This document shows, piece by piece, positions 1 through 8,979 of a stretch of 46,803 nt of DNA. The stretch covers positions 1 to 46,803 of the IMG/VR virus record IMGVR_UViG_3300032235_000373, one strand, 5' to 3'. A program made the translations under genes and the position numbers. The DNA comes from a virus. The notes under the pieces were generated by a model. The model was not told the DNA's origin, did no database searches, and saw only the letters and a list, made by a program, of their open reading frames with translations. How positions within the stretch are numbered: the first letter of the stretch is position 1; each line of letters begins with the position of its first letter.

Positions 1-1290
1 TCTAAAGAAATAATCTTTTGGATAATAAGAACCTTCTATATTACTGAATACCACATCATTAGTTGTTGCACCAGTTGGGTAATCTTCCCAATTTAAAGAA
101 AAGTTATATGATAAATCCGTGTCTTCATTACTATACTCTCTAATATTTGGAACCAAATATGAACCCATAGAATGTTTACCACCCGTTTTTGTATTCTTCA
201 TTGTTATTCTAAAACGATAACATGCCGAAGTGGGTACACCTTTATTTGGGTCGTTGGTTATTTCATTCTCACCAAATTCATTTGTATAAAGATACTCCAT
301 GTTCATAGGTAAATTCATAACAAATGAACCATCCTCATCAACATCTTCTTTTAAATCAAACTCTTCAAGTATTGGACGATTTAGGGTATCTGTCGCGTTT
401 TTAAAACGAATAGCCTCAATTGTTGCACCACCGGTAACCAATGAACATTTTTCACCCATTCTATTATCCGGACCACATCCTTTACCAATTGCAACATTTT
501 CAGAGTCAGTATAAACTGAACCAATGAAATTTGCTGTGGGTTCTATCTTTATACCTAAAGATGACAAGTCAAAGTCAACTCTTGAAATACCTAATTCACA
601 TAAATCTTGATTACCCCAAAATGGGTAAACAGTTAAAGATTTATCAAATGATACAATTTGTGGTAAAGAATCAATATCAGAAGATGATTTAAATTCATAT
701 GTTGATTTAAAATCATCAAGACCAAAACCTTTTCTAATAAAATCATCCGGTCTAAACGAGAAACAACTGATGTCAGATAAGTCAACATCCACGTGAATAC
801 TTTGCTCCCCAACAGGTACACCCCATATCATGAAGTCACCAGCATCATTTGTTCTTACTGTATATCTATAATATTTTTCGTAAACTTCTAAAACTTCTTC
901 TCTTGTTAGAATATCTCTTTGGTCGGGAAATGTTCCTGTTGGTTCATGTCCACCATGTTGCTTTCTTGCAGGTAATAAATTATAACGATAATTGTCATCG
1001 TTACGAGTTTCTACGGAAGTATATGGATATAATTTAGAGATAACGGGGTCTTCCGCATCTGCACTTGATAGTGGGATAAAAATTGATACTCTAGCATTTG
1101 GAATACCTAAACCATTATTTGCAGTAATTCTACCACAAACAACGCCATAGTCAGCACAAATTGAGGTATATACGTCTTGTTGAGTAAATTTTAAAGATAA
1201 AATCTCAAGAAAATCGTAATCCTGTTTTAATTCGACTGTTACTAATTGGTCTTTCCCTATATTGGTAGAGATTCTATGTTTTTGTATCAT
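1..1290 (-). CDS. Large virion/baseplate-associated protein, N-terminal 430 residues (cut by window edge)
   Basis: The minus strand is open without a stop from an ATG at 1290 to base 1, so this is the N-terminal part of a longer protein. Residues about 50-170 look like a carboxypeptidase-regulatory-like (Ig-type beta-sandwich) domain: GRITANNGLGIPNARVSIFI near residue 53 and NDAGDFMIWGVPVGEQSI near 148 give the usual 'variation-on-a-theme plus transparent delivery' pattern. The rest is acidic and beta-rich, with several cysteines. No catalytic motif is seen. It follows the gp25/gp6 wedge genes in the same direction, and a late box (TATTTATT, 1296-1303) sits 5 nt before the start. I infer a structural baseplate or fibre-attachment role; the exact function is not recognised. 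Confidence 0.75.
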   Translation of the reverse strand, partial: MIQKHRISTNIGKDQLVTVELKQDYDFLEILSLKFTQQDVYTSICADYGVVCGRITANNGLGIPNARVSIFIPLSSADAEDPVISKLYPYTSVETRNDDNYRYNLLPARKQHGGHEPTGTFPDQRDILTREEVLEVYEKYYRYTVRTNDAGDFMIWGVPVGEQSIHVDVDLSDISCFSFRPDDFIRKGFGLDDFKSTYEFKSSSDIDSLPQIVSFDKSLTVYPFWGNQDLCELGISRVDFDLSSLGIKIEPTANFIGSVYTDSENVAIGKGCGPDNRMGEKCSLVTGGATIEAIRFKNATDTLNRPILEEFDLKEDVDEDGSFVMNLPMNMEYLYTNEFGENEITNDPNKGVPTSACYRFRITMKNTKTGGKHSMGSYLVPNIREYSNEDTDLSYNFSLNWEDYPTGATTNDVVFSNIEGSYYPKDYFFR

Positions 1291-1295
1291 ACTAT

Positions 1296-1303
1296 AATAA
1301 ATA
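1296..1303 (-). promoter_or_regulatory. Late-type box TATTTATT
   Basis: In the sense of the downstream gene the sequence reads TTCTATTTATTATAGTATG. The box ends 5 nt before the ATG of the gene at 1290. It is a one-base variant of the TATTTATA box found before other structural units. Confidence 0.5.
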
Positions 1304-1343
1304 GAAAGCTAACGATTTTCTATTATTATAAACAAAAAACATT

Positions 1344-3176
1344 TTAATATGTAGTCGTTCCTAAAGTTTTAGTACGTACTTTTATGTCCACATTAGGGAA
1401 TCTAATTTGAAAAATTTGATTAGATTTCATATTAATGGTCATATCAAATTGTTGAATTTCTTTTGTAGATGCAACTTTGTATGTTTGGGAAACTTCAGAA
1501 AGTGAATAATCTCCACCAGTTTTTCCAAAAACACGTATATCAACAACGTTTACAACACCGGTAACATTACCAATTTCTCTCATTAAATCACCAACAAATA
1601 ATGGGTCACCCATTTTTCGTTTTTCAATAGCAAAGAAAGTAATTACATTTTGAATTGTTGTCTTAACAATATCGGTTGTGGTTGAATTTTTATCTGTAAT
1701 TAAATCAATTTCTAATGCCAAATCAATTACCTCACCACTTTCGATATCAATATAATCATTAATCATTCTATACTCTGAAAGATAATTAATGATATTATTT
1801 TTTAATGTGTTAGATACCACATCGGTTAAATTACCATTATCATCATATGACAATAATTTTACTCTAACTTTGTTATCTTCTTCCATCACATTTACTTTGG
1901 CGGGTGCACCGAACGCTCCCGGCATAGATTCAATTAATGATTTATAGTCATTTAATGTTACAGCCCTGTTTTGTGCTGCAAAATTATATGCAATCATATT
2001 TCTCAATTCTTCAATTGTTGGTTGGTCAGAACCTCCAACTGCCGGTGTTACGTTACTTACACGTAATGATTGTTCAACTTGTGAATTAATTGATGATAAT
2101 GGACCTGTAATATTAAATTCAACGTTTTCAATGTTAGTGATTACATCAACACCTAAATTGGAATCTTTTCCACCACCAATACGATATCTTACAAATAATG
2201 TTGTATTTGATTTAGGTATTGTACCTAATGACATATTATTTAGATAAGTTCCTAAATTAACTTTCATCGAACCATTCATATAATCATCAAGATTATCTAA
2301 TGGGTCAACTGTACCTGAACCAAATGTAAGTGAAAAATAACTTTCCGGAGTGAATTCTGTAATAAATTTATTTCTTACTGACACATAAGTTCCTGCCTTA
2401 AAATTATCTTTATCTGATGCCGAAGTAGGGTCAGGTAAAAATATTTTATCTTCAATTAAACTTTTAACTTCATACCACTTATTGTTTGTTGATTCAAATT
2501 CAGAACTTGTAGGGTTAGCACCAAAATTTGTTCCTTCTTTATGAATAACAGAAGTAACACCTAATACGTTTTGTTCAGGAAGGTACATCTTTAAGAATGG
2601 TTTTTGGTCTAAATCAGATATTACTCTTCTATAGATTCTTGTAGCACCATTTACAACAGCATCTCTTTTTGTTATTGTGTATGAAATTAATGTATTGTTA
2701 CTATCAAAATTTGGTATTTTCAATCTATTTGGTTCACCTTTACTATTAAAAGGATTTGAGAAATCAATATCTTCTAATGTTTCAAATATTTGACCTGCAC
2801 CTGATACTTGAGCACCTGCCTTTAAAACTCCAAGATATCTTTCATCTTCTTTATCACCACGAACAGGTACATTTACTGAGAAATCACATAATGCAACCGA
2901 TGGTCTATTACCAGGTATCTTTATACCATATGTTTTTGCAATATGAAATAATGATTGTCTTTGTTGTGCAAAATCCAACATAGTTTCTTGCCAAACTCTA
3001 TCAATATGGAAGTGTAAGTTATCAGCAACCGCAGCGTTTAAGTCCAATAATACAGAGAATATTGACGCGTCATTAGTGTTTTTTACTAAGTCAGGATAAT
3101 ATTCTTTTGTTAAGTTTACTAATTCTTGTCTTAATCCCGCAAAGTCTCTTGTTGCGTATGAAATCTTTTTTGCCAT
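1344..3176 (-). CDS. Baseplate wedge protein, T4 gp6-like (Baseplate_J family)
   Basis: The product is 610 aa; T4 gp6 is 660 aa. The N-terminus (RDFAGLRQELVNLTKEYYPD, then DASIFSVLLDLNAAVADNLHFHID and QRQSLFHIAKTYGI) is the conserved gp6/Baseplate_J opening, in which the chain spans the wedge and packs against gp25. The middle contains the beta-rich J-type domain, and the C-terminal third has GDLMREIGNVTGVVNVVDIRV, typical of the family's end. In T4, gp6 dimers join the wedges into the inner baseplate ring. The ATG at 3176 lies 1 nt after the gp25 stop, so the two are translationally coupled, as expected for partners. Confidence 0.85.
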   Translation of the reverse strand: MAKKISYATRDFAGLRQELVNLTKEYYPDLVKNTNDASIFSVLLDLNAAVADNLHFHIDRVWQETMLDFAQQRQSLFHIAKTYGIKIPGNRPSVALCDFSVNVPVRGDKEDERYLGVLKAGAQVSGAGQIFETLEDIDFSNPFNSKGEPNRLKIPNFDSNNTLISYTITKRDAVVNGATRIYRRVISDLDQKPFLKMYLPEQNVLGVTSVIHKEGTNFGANPTSSEFESTNNKWYEVKSLIEDKIFLPDPTSASDKDNFKAGTYVSVRNKFITEFTPESYFSLTFGSGTVDPLDNLDDYMNGSMKVNLGTYLNNMSLGTIPKSNTTLFVRYRIGGGKDSNLGVDVITNIENVEFNITGPLSSINSQVEQSLRVSNVTPAVGGSDQPTIEELRNMIAYNFAAQNRAVTLNDYKSLIESMPGAFGAPAKVNVMEEDNKVRVKLLSYDDNGNLTDVVSNTLKNNIINYLSEYRMINDYIDIESGEVIDLALEIDLITDKNSTTTDIVKTTIQNVITFFAIEKRKMGDPLFVGDLMREIGNVTGVVNVVDIRVFGKTGGDYSLSEVSQTYKVASTKEIQQFDMTINMKSNQIFQIRFPNVDIKVRTKTLGTTTY

Positions 3177-3177
3177 T

Positions 3178-3630
3178 TTAAATGTTGATAATTACAAAAT
3201 CCGAAGATGTAAATGCTCCGTTATTAACCGTGTATTCTATTTTAACCACCGCAGTATATGGTTTAGTTGAAGCGTCAGATACTCTGAATAGTCTTTCATC
3301 TTCATCTTGATTAAATGAACGTGTTTCATCAGGGTCATCTTCCGCTGACATAACATCCAATCTTGTAATGTCAAGATTTGGGATGTATTTTTTAACTGAA
3401 TCTCTAATTTCACCTTCAATTAAACCAAATGTTACCGCATCGTTTTGGTCAAAGATATATTGATATAGACGGGTACCAAAATCAGGTAAGAAATATCTCG
3501 AACCTTTTTTAGTTAATAATAGATGAATAAGGTTTGTTCTAATTTCTCTTTCAGGTGAATTTGTCATTTTAACAAAACTACCATCACGACTTTCTCTGAA
3601 AGGAAATTCTATTCCATATTTTACTGCCAT
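3178..3630 (-). CDS. Baseplate wedge protein, T4 gp25-like (GPW/gp25 family)
   Basis: From the ATG at 3630 the product is 150 aa (MAVKYGIEFPF...). An upstream in-frame ATG at 3648 would add MFIFID, but the late box (3634-3641) lies inside that extension, so 3630 is preferred. The family signature is clear: SPEREIRTNLIHLLLTKKGS followed by RYFLPDFGTRLYQYIFD, including the EIR sequence conserved in gp25 and its type VI secretion homologue TssE. The protein sits at the sheath-baseplate junction and nucleates sheath assembly. Residues 95-125 form an acidic loop. It heads a two-gene unit with gp6. Confidence 0.88.
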   Translation of the reverse strand: MAVKYGIEFPFRESRDGSFVKMTNSPEREIRTNLIHLLLTKKGSRYFLPDFGTRLYQYIFDQNDAVTFGLIEGEIRDSVKKYIPNLDITRLDVMSAEDDPDETRSFNQDEDERLFRVSDASTKPYTAVVKIEYTVNNGAFTSSDFVIINI

Positions 3631-3633
3631 ATC

Positions 3634-3641
3634 TATAAATA
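3634..3641 (-). promoter_or_regulatory. Late-type box TATTTATA before gp25
   Basis: In the sense of gp25 it reads TATATTTATAGATATGG. The exact box ends 3 nt before the chosen ATG, in the gap after the terminator of the replication operon, so the gp25-gp6 unit needs its own promoter here. Confidence 0.6.
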
Positions 3642-3663
3642 TAAACAATATAGAAATGGTAAT

Positions 3664-3700
3664 AAATAAAAAAATCCCGACATTCGCCGGGATTTTCTTT
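3664..3700 (-). terminator. Intrinsic terminator of the replication/nrd operon
   Basis: Perfect 9-bp inverted repeat AAAATCCCG (3671-3679) / CGGGATTTT (3688-3696) with an 8-nt loop. Read on the minus strand the stem is followed by a T-rich run, so it ends transcription just after nrdA (stop at 3722). On the plus strand it is followed by TCTTT, so weak bidirectional action is possible. Confidence 0.85.
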
Positions 3701-3721
3701 ATACTGATGTATTATAATTTA

Positions 3722-6145
3722 TCAAGAACCACATCCTTCACACTCAAATGGCGAATCCGATGGTCGTTCAATTGTCATCTCAACTTCCGGTGTACTTTCA
3801 CTAATCAACGAATTGTTAGTTGGTGTTGCGTAAACTTGTGGAGTTTCAACAGGTTTAACCGTTGATGTGTCAATACCCAATCCTTTCATCGCATCAACAG
3901 CTGATGTTGAACGTAGATAATACATACCCGTTTTTAAACCTAATTTCCATCCGTGTAAGTGTGCGGCCAATAACTTAGCTTTGTTTACACCACTAATAAA
4001 TAAGTTCATTGATTGAGATTGGTCAATATAAACACTACGATTAGCTGCCATGTTTAAGATTTTCTTTTGTGACATCTCCCATACCGTTTTGTAGATTTCT
4101 TTTAATTCAGTTGGAATCTCAGGGATGTTTTGAATAGAACCATTTTCCATAATGATTTTATTCTTAATCTCCTCATTCCATAAATCATGTTTAAGTAAAT
4201 CCTTAACTAAGTGTTGGTTAATTACCACAAATTCTCCACCCAATGTTCTTCTTGCATATAGGTTTGTTGTGAATGGTTCAAAACATTCGTTGTTACCCAA
4301 GATTTGTGCGGTAGATGCTGTTGGCATTGGCGCAACTAATAATGAGTTTCTAACACCATTGTTAACCACCTCTTTACGTAAGGATTTCCAATCCCAACGA
4401 CCTGAAGTATCTTCATCAGTTTTACCCCACATTTGATATTGGAATTCACCACGTGAAATTGGTGACCCATCAATTGATTCGTATGGACCATGTAGTTTAG
4501 CCAAATCTTTTGAAGATGTTAGTGCGGCAAAATAGATTGTTTCAAAAATATCAGTTTGTAATGTATCAGCCTCGTCCGACTCAAATGGTAATCCTAAGAT
4601 ACAGAATACGTCTGCCAAACCTTGAACACCTAAACCAACCGGTCTATGTCTAAAGTTTGATAACTTAGTTTCTTCAGTTGGGTAGAAATTTAAATCAATT
4701 ACATTGTTTAAGTTCTTTACAATTTGATATGTCGCATCATATAATAATTGGTGGTCGAATTGTCCATCAACAATATACTTAGGTAATGCAATTGATGCCA
4801 AGTTACAAACCGCTTGTTCAGTTGGTGAACTATACTCAATAATTTCGGTACATAAGTTAGAAGACTTGATAGTACCTAAATTCTTTTGATTTGATTTATA
4901 GTTCGCAGCATCTTTATATAACATGTAAGGAACACCGGTCTCAATCTGAGCAGTTAGGATTGCATCCATTAACTTTCTTGCCTTGATAGTTTGACGACCT
5001 ACACCTTGTTGTTCATATGATTCATATAACTCAGTGAATTTCTTGTCTTCCGGTGTGTCATATACATCAGATAAACCCGGTGCCTCATCTGGTGAGAACA
5101 ATGTCCAATCACCATCTTGTTCAACACGTTGCATAAATAAATCAGGTGTCCATAAAGCCAAAAACAAATCTCTTGCTCTCATCTCTTCTTTACCGTGATT
5201 CTTTCTTAATTCAATAAAATCCATAACATCGGCGTGCCATGGTTCCAAGTATACTGCAAATGAACCTTTACGTTTTCCACCTTGGTTAATCCAACGAGCA
5301 ACTTCGTTATATGTTTTCATCATTGGTAATAGACCATCAGATTCTCCACCGGTTCCCTTAATATATGAACCTTTAGCACGAACATCGTGTACGTGTAATC
5401 CAATACCACCAGCCCACTTAGAAATCTTTGCCACGTCACCCAACGTATTAAACAATCCATCGATGTCATCACCTTTGTTACCAATTAAGAAACAAGAAGA
5501 CATTTGAGGTCTTGGTGTGCCGGCATTAAACAGCGTTGGCGTCGCATGTGTATAATAATGCTTGGATAAATCATCATAGATTCTTAATCCTTCTTCAAGA
5601 TTAAAGTTACAAATACCTAACGCGACTCTCATATAAAGGTATTGTGGTCTTTCTACAATTTTTTGTCCAATCTTAATAAGATAAGAACGTTCCAAAGTTT
5701 TGATACCGAAATAATCGAAATCAAAATCTCTATCCATCACAATTGCTGAATCTATTGCCTCTCTGTTTTCTAATACAAACTTATAAAGTTGTGTATCGAT
5801 TAATGAAGATTGTTTTCCCGTTCTTGGTTCAATGAATGAATGTAATTCTTTGATACACTGTGAAAACTTTTTTGGCGTTGACTTGTGTAGACTTGATACT
5901 TCAATTCTACCGGCCAACTTAGAATAGTCAGGGTGAGTTGTGGTCATTGCAACCGCAGTCTCTGCCGCCAATTTATCTAATTCAATTGTTGAAATACCAT
6001 CGTAGATACCTTGCGTTACTTTTAATGTAACATAGGTTGGGTCAATGTATTCCATATTTAAATCATGACATAAAATACTAATCCGTTTAGTAATCTTGTC
6101 ATATCTCATTTCCTCAAGGGAACCGTCGCGTTTTTTTACTTTCAT
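3722..6145 (-). CDS. nrdA: Ribonucleoside-diphosphate reductase class I, alpha subunit
   Basis: The product is 807 aa, a full-length class I large subunit that reduces NDPs to dNDPs together with NrdB. An ATP-cone regulatory domain occupies about residues 1-90. Catalytic-site residues are visible: the redox cysteine in QMSSCFLIG (C218), the thiyl-radical cysteine with Asn and Glu in SSNLCTEI (N430, C432, E434), and the second redox cysteine in QAVCNLAS (C447). The radical-transfer tyrosine pair is in GLKTGMYYLRS, and the C-terminal shuttle is CEGCGS. The gene lies 5 nt after nrdB and is the last of the operon, before the terminator at 3664-3700. There is no intein or truncation. It supplies dNTPs for phage DNA synthesis. 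Confidence 0.96.
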   Translation of the reverse strand: MKVKKRDGSLEEMRYDKITKRISILCHDLNMEYIDPTYVTLKVTQGIYDGISTIELDKLAAETAVAMTTTHPDYSKLAGRIEVSSLHKSTPKKFSQCIKELHSFIEPRTGKQSSLIDTQLYKFVLENREAIDSAIVMDRDFDFDYFGIKTLERSYLIKIGQKIVERPQYLYMRVALGICNFNLEEGLRIYDDLSKHYYTHATPTLFNAGTPRPQMSSCFLIGNKGDDIDGLFNTLGDVAKISKWAGGIGLHVHDVRAKGSYIKGTGGESDGLLPMMKTYNEVARWINQGGKRKGSFAVYLEPWHADVMDFIELRKNHGKEEMRARDLFLALWTPDLFMQRVEQDGDWTLFSPDEAPGLSDVYDTPEDKKFTELYESYEQQGVGRQTIKARKLMDAILTAQIETGVPYMLYKDAANYKSNQKNLGTIKSSNLCTEIIEYSSPTEQAVCNLASIALPKYIVDGQFDHQLLYDATYQIVKNLNNVIDLNFYPTEETKLSNFRHRPVGLGVQGLADVFCILGLPFESDEADTLQTDIFETIYFAALTSSKDLAKLHGPYESIDGSPISRGEFQYQMWGKTDEDTSGRWDWKSLRKEVVNNGVRNSLLVAPMPTASTAQILGNNECFEPFTTNLYARRTLGGEFVVINQHLVKDLLKHDLWNEEIKNKIIMENGSIQNIPEIPTELKEIYKTVWEMSQKKILNMAANRSVYIDQSQSMNLFISGVNKAKLLAAHLHGWKLGLKTGMYYLRSTSAVDAMKGLGIDTSTVKPVETPQVYATPTNNSLISESTPEVEMTIERPSDSPFECEGCGS

Positions 6146-6150
6146 ATTTT

Positions 6151-7128
6151 TTAAAAATCTAAATCTCCACTAAAAGCATCTTCAATACTTTCGTCACTTT
6201 TATTATTTACTCCTGCCTTTTGATATTCCGCAACACGTTTCTCAAAGAAGTTTGTTTTACCTTGTAATGCGATGTTCTGCATAAAATCGAAAGGATTTTC
6301 CGAATTGTAAACCTTTGAACATCCTAATGCCATTAATAATCTATCCGTAACGAACTCAAGATATTGTGACATTAAATCGGCATTCATACCAATCAAACGA
6401 ACCGGTAACGCTTCCAAAATAAATTCTTTCTCAATTGCCAATGCACTTACAATGATTTCTTTAATCTGAGACTCAGATAATTTATTTTCAATGTGATTGT
6501 TGAATAAGTGACAAGCAAAGTCACAATGCATCCCTTCGTCACGAGAAATTAACTCATTAGAGAAAGTTAAACCCGGCATTAAACCACGTTTCTTTAACCA
6601 AAAGATTGAACAGAATGAACCTGAAAAGAAGATACCTTCAACCGCAGCAAACGCAATTAAACGTTCTGTAAATGTTCCATTTTCAATCCATCTTAATGCC
6701 CATTCAGCTTTCTTTTTGATTGCCGGAATAGTTTCAATAGCATTGAATAGGTTTAATTGTTCTGTCTTATCTTTAATGTAAGAATCAATTAACAACGAAT
6801 ATGTTTCACTATGGATGTTCTCCATCATGATTTGAAAACCATAAAACATTTTTGCTTCAGTATATTGTACTTCATTCACAAAATTTAATGCGATGTTTTC
6901 ATTAACAATACCATCTGACGCAGCAAAGAATGCTAAGATGTGTTTAACAAAGTGTTTCTCATCATCATTCAATTTGTTATCCCAATCTTGAATGTCTTGA
7001 GCCAAATCGATTTCCTCAGCAGTCCAAAAACATGCTTCTTGTTGTTTATAGTATTTCCAAATATCGTTATGTTCGATAGGAAAGAGGACAAACCGTCCTG
7101 GGTTGTCTTGTAATATTTTTTCAGTCAT
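6151..7128 (-). CDS. nrdB: Ribonucleoside-diphosphate reductase class I, beta subunit (tyrosyl radical)
   Basis: The product is 325 aa, normal for R2. The diiron ligands can be read: D72 (FFAASDGIV), E103 and H106 (MMENIHSE), E164 (AAVEGIFFS), and E198 and H201 (SRDEGMH). The radical tyrosine is Y110 in [15 protein letters not shown]. This wording matches eukaryotic and Bacteroidetes class Ia R2 rather than the E. coli/T4 NrdB wording, which suggests acquisition from a Bacteroidetes-like host. The C-terminal acidic tail ending SGDLDF is the expected peptide that docks on NrdA. The gene lies 3 nt after the helicase and 5 nt before nrdA. Confidence 0.96.
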   Translation of the reverse strand: MTEKILQDNPGRFVLFPIEHNDIWKYYKQQEACFWTAEEIDLAQDIQDWDNKLNDDEKHFVKHILAFFAASDGIVNENIALNFVNEVQYTEAKMFYGFQIMMENIHSETYSLLIDSYIKDKTEQLNLFNAIETIPAIKKKAEWALRWIENGTFTERLIAFAAVEGIFFSGSFCSIFWLKKRGLMPGLTFSNELISRDEGMHCDFACHLFNNHIENKLSESQIKEIIVSALAIEKEFILEALPVRLIGMNADLMSQYLEFVTDRLLMALGCSKVYNSENPFDFMQNIALQGKTNFFEKRVAEYQKAGVNNKSDESIEDAFSGDLDF

Positions 7129-7131
7129 AAT

Positions 7132-8511
7132 TTAAATTGTTTGATTTTCTCTTTGTTGTCTAGCCCTAAACGCTTCTACCGCTCTGTTTGCTCTGTCTTG
7201 TGTCTTTTGTTCTTCATGACCAAGTAAAGTATTTTGACTATCGGTATCAATAATTAACATTTTATTATCGAATTTACAATTTTGGAATATAATTCCATCT
7301 TGTCCAATACGTGATTTTAATAAACTTAACGTTGCTAAGTTATGTTCTTTCTGTTCTAATGTCTTAGCTATAGAAATAATAACGTGTGCAATTTGAGCTT
7401 TCTTAATTGAACCACCCATTTGGTCACTTGTTACAACCTCTGATGAGATTGAATCTCTACTACCTTGTGTTGCCGTCCAAATCGCCATGTTAAACTCAGT
7501 TGTCATAGATTCAAGACTTCTCATAACAGAACCTTCACCTTTCCATTCTTCACCGTTAACACTCTTATCTGTACTAACACAGTCAACATAATCCAAAATC
7601 AACATATCAGGTACAAATCCTTCTGAGATTAGTTTTCTAATTTTTGATTTAATCTTAGATATGGTTGCATCATCACTTGACATCTTAATCATTTTCAAAA
7701 CACCTTTAGAACGAGCCTGAGCTTCAAGTACTTTTTCTTTTACCTCCTCAGCGTATTCAGGTTGGTCATCCGGTTCAACATTTGTCCAAATGGTAAAGTG
7801 TTTTCTTCTTACGTTATCACGATTATCTTCAAAGAAGATTTGTAACACATTGAAGTCATTGTTAAATGCGGTGTTTGCAAACTTGGTTAAGATTGTTGTC
7901 TTACCGGTACCAGTCGGTGCCAAGATAATACCCAATTCACCACGTCCCAATCCACCTTTCAATAAATTATCAATACCCACAATACCTGTTGGGATTGGTA
8001 ATCTAAAATCTTTTTCTAATGCCGAATCAATATCATGAAACACATCAACAATATCATTATCATCGGTACCAACTTGTAATGCCTTCTGAATGATTTGTTC
8101 GATTTTATGGTACTCCTCAAAGTTACCATTTTCAATAATGTGGTTAACGTTTTTTAATTCCTTTTTAAGATTTTGTTGCTTACAGAAGTTCAACGCTCTG
8201 TCTTTTACAAAGTGTGTGTCTTTGTCATCGTTTTTGATTTGCTCTAACGTGTCAATGTGAATACGGTTTGAATCCTTATTCCCACTTTCCGACATGATTT
8301 TTTGAGCAATTGTATCATAATTTGGAATCTTACCATAAGATGAATACAATTCTTTCACATTTTCGATAATATATCTAAATGAATTGTTATCAAAAAACTT
8401 TGTTTCCAAAACTTCGATAATGGTATCACCATATTTTCTATCCTCAATAATCGCCTTTAACAACGATTGTTGAAAGGAAAATCCTAGGTGTCCAAAATTT
8501 CTTTCTTCCAT
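7132..8511 (-). CDS. Replicative DNA helicase, DnaB/T4 gp41 type
   Basis: The product is 459 aa. The N-terminal half (about 1-150) is alpha-helical as in DnaB-type primase-binding domains. The RecA-like ATPase follows: GIVGIDNLLKGGLGRGELG, Walker A APTGTGKTT (about 198-206), FEDNRDNVRRKH, Walker B DMLILDYVDCV, and the sensor region ATQGSRDSIS then DQMGGSIKKAQIAHVIISI. This is the hexameric 5'-3' helicase that unwinds the fork. It sits between an unknown 148-aa gene and nrdB in the replication operon. No primase gene is recognisable in the window. Confidence 0.9.
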   Translation of the reverse strand: MEERNFGHLGFSFQQSLLKAIIEDRKYGDTIIEVLETKFFDNNSFRYIIENVKELYSSYGKIPNYDTIAQKIMSESGNKDSNRIHIDTLEQIKNDDKDTHFVKDRALNFCKQQNLKKELKNVNHIIENGNFEEYHKIEQIIQKALQVGTDDNDIVDVFHDIDSALEKDFRLPIPTGIVGIDNLLKGGLGRGELGIILAPTGTGKTTILTKFANTAFNNDFNVLQIFFEDNRDNVRRKHFTIWTNVEPDDQPEYAEEVKEKVLEAQARSKGVLKMIKMSSDDATISKIKSKIRKLISEGFVPDMLILDYVDCVSTDKSVNGEEWKGEGSVMRSLESMTTEFNMAIWTATQGSRDSISSEVVTSDQMGGSIKKAQIAHVIISIAKTLEQKEHNLATLSLLKSRIGQDGIIFQNCKFDNKMLIIDTDSQNTLLGHEEQKTQDRANRAVEAFRARQQRENQTI

Positions 8512-8532
8512 AATATTTTTTTAAAAAGTTAA

Positions 8533-8979
8533 TTAAAGTTGGTAATTTAAATAAGTTGTTTCCAATTCTTCAGATGATAATATGTCAGTAAGGTTGCCCA
8601 ACATTCTCTTTAGTTTCGGACGAATATCCACGGTATATCTCACCTTTGGGTGAAAATAATGTGCCGGAAATATCCTTTCAATAAATACATCCTCACCCAA
8701 CTTTATTTGTAGTAAAAATTGTTCTTTATCCTTATCAGAATTTTCTTCCACATAATCAGAGGACTGGAAAAAATTTTGATTTTCACACATGTAATCGGAA
8801 GTTTTTATTTTCAAATCATTCGAAATTTCCTCACAAATATTTTTAACATAATCATAAAGGTCCAATGAACGACGTGATTTAGGGGTGTGTTCCATCACAT
8901 TAAAAAAACGTTGACATACAATATTTTTTTCTAATGTTAAGATGAATTCGAATTTAGTAATTGATTGCTCGTTACTCAT
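8533..8979 (-). CDS. Unknown protein in the replication operon
   Basis: The product is 148 aa and no family is recognised. It starts MSNEQSITKFEFILTLEKN, is mixed alpha/beta with an acidic stretch in the middle, and ends ILSSEELETTYLNYQL. It has no signal peptide, membrane segment or catalytic motif. The ATG overlaps the end of the exonuclease gene by 8 nt, and the stop is 21 nt before the helicase, so it is translated as part of the fork operon. A helicase-loading or fork-accessory role is only a guess from position. Confidence 0.75.
   Translation of the reverse strand: MSNEQSITKFEFILTLEKNIVCQRFFNVMEHTPKSRRSLDLYDYVKNICEEISNDLKIKTSDYMCENQNFFQSSDYVEENSDKDKEQFLLQIKLGEDVFIERIFPAHYFHPKVRYTVDIRPKLKRMLGNLTDILSSEELETTYLNYQL

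Noticed and set aside
3634-3641. Plus-strand TATAAATA as T4-type late promoters firing rightward
   Set aside because: At most sites the genes to the right on plus are absent, and the motif tracks the start codons of minus-strand genes. Plus-strand genes carry TATTTATA instead.
3722-8511. Inteins or homing-endonuclease insertions in nrdA, nrdB or helicase
   Set aside because: Lengths and motif spacing are normal and no splicing motifs are seen.
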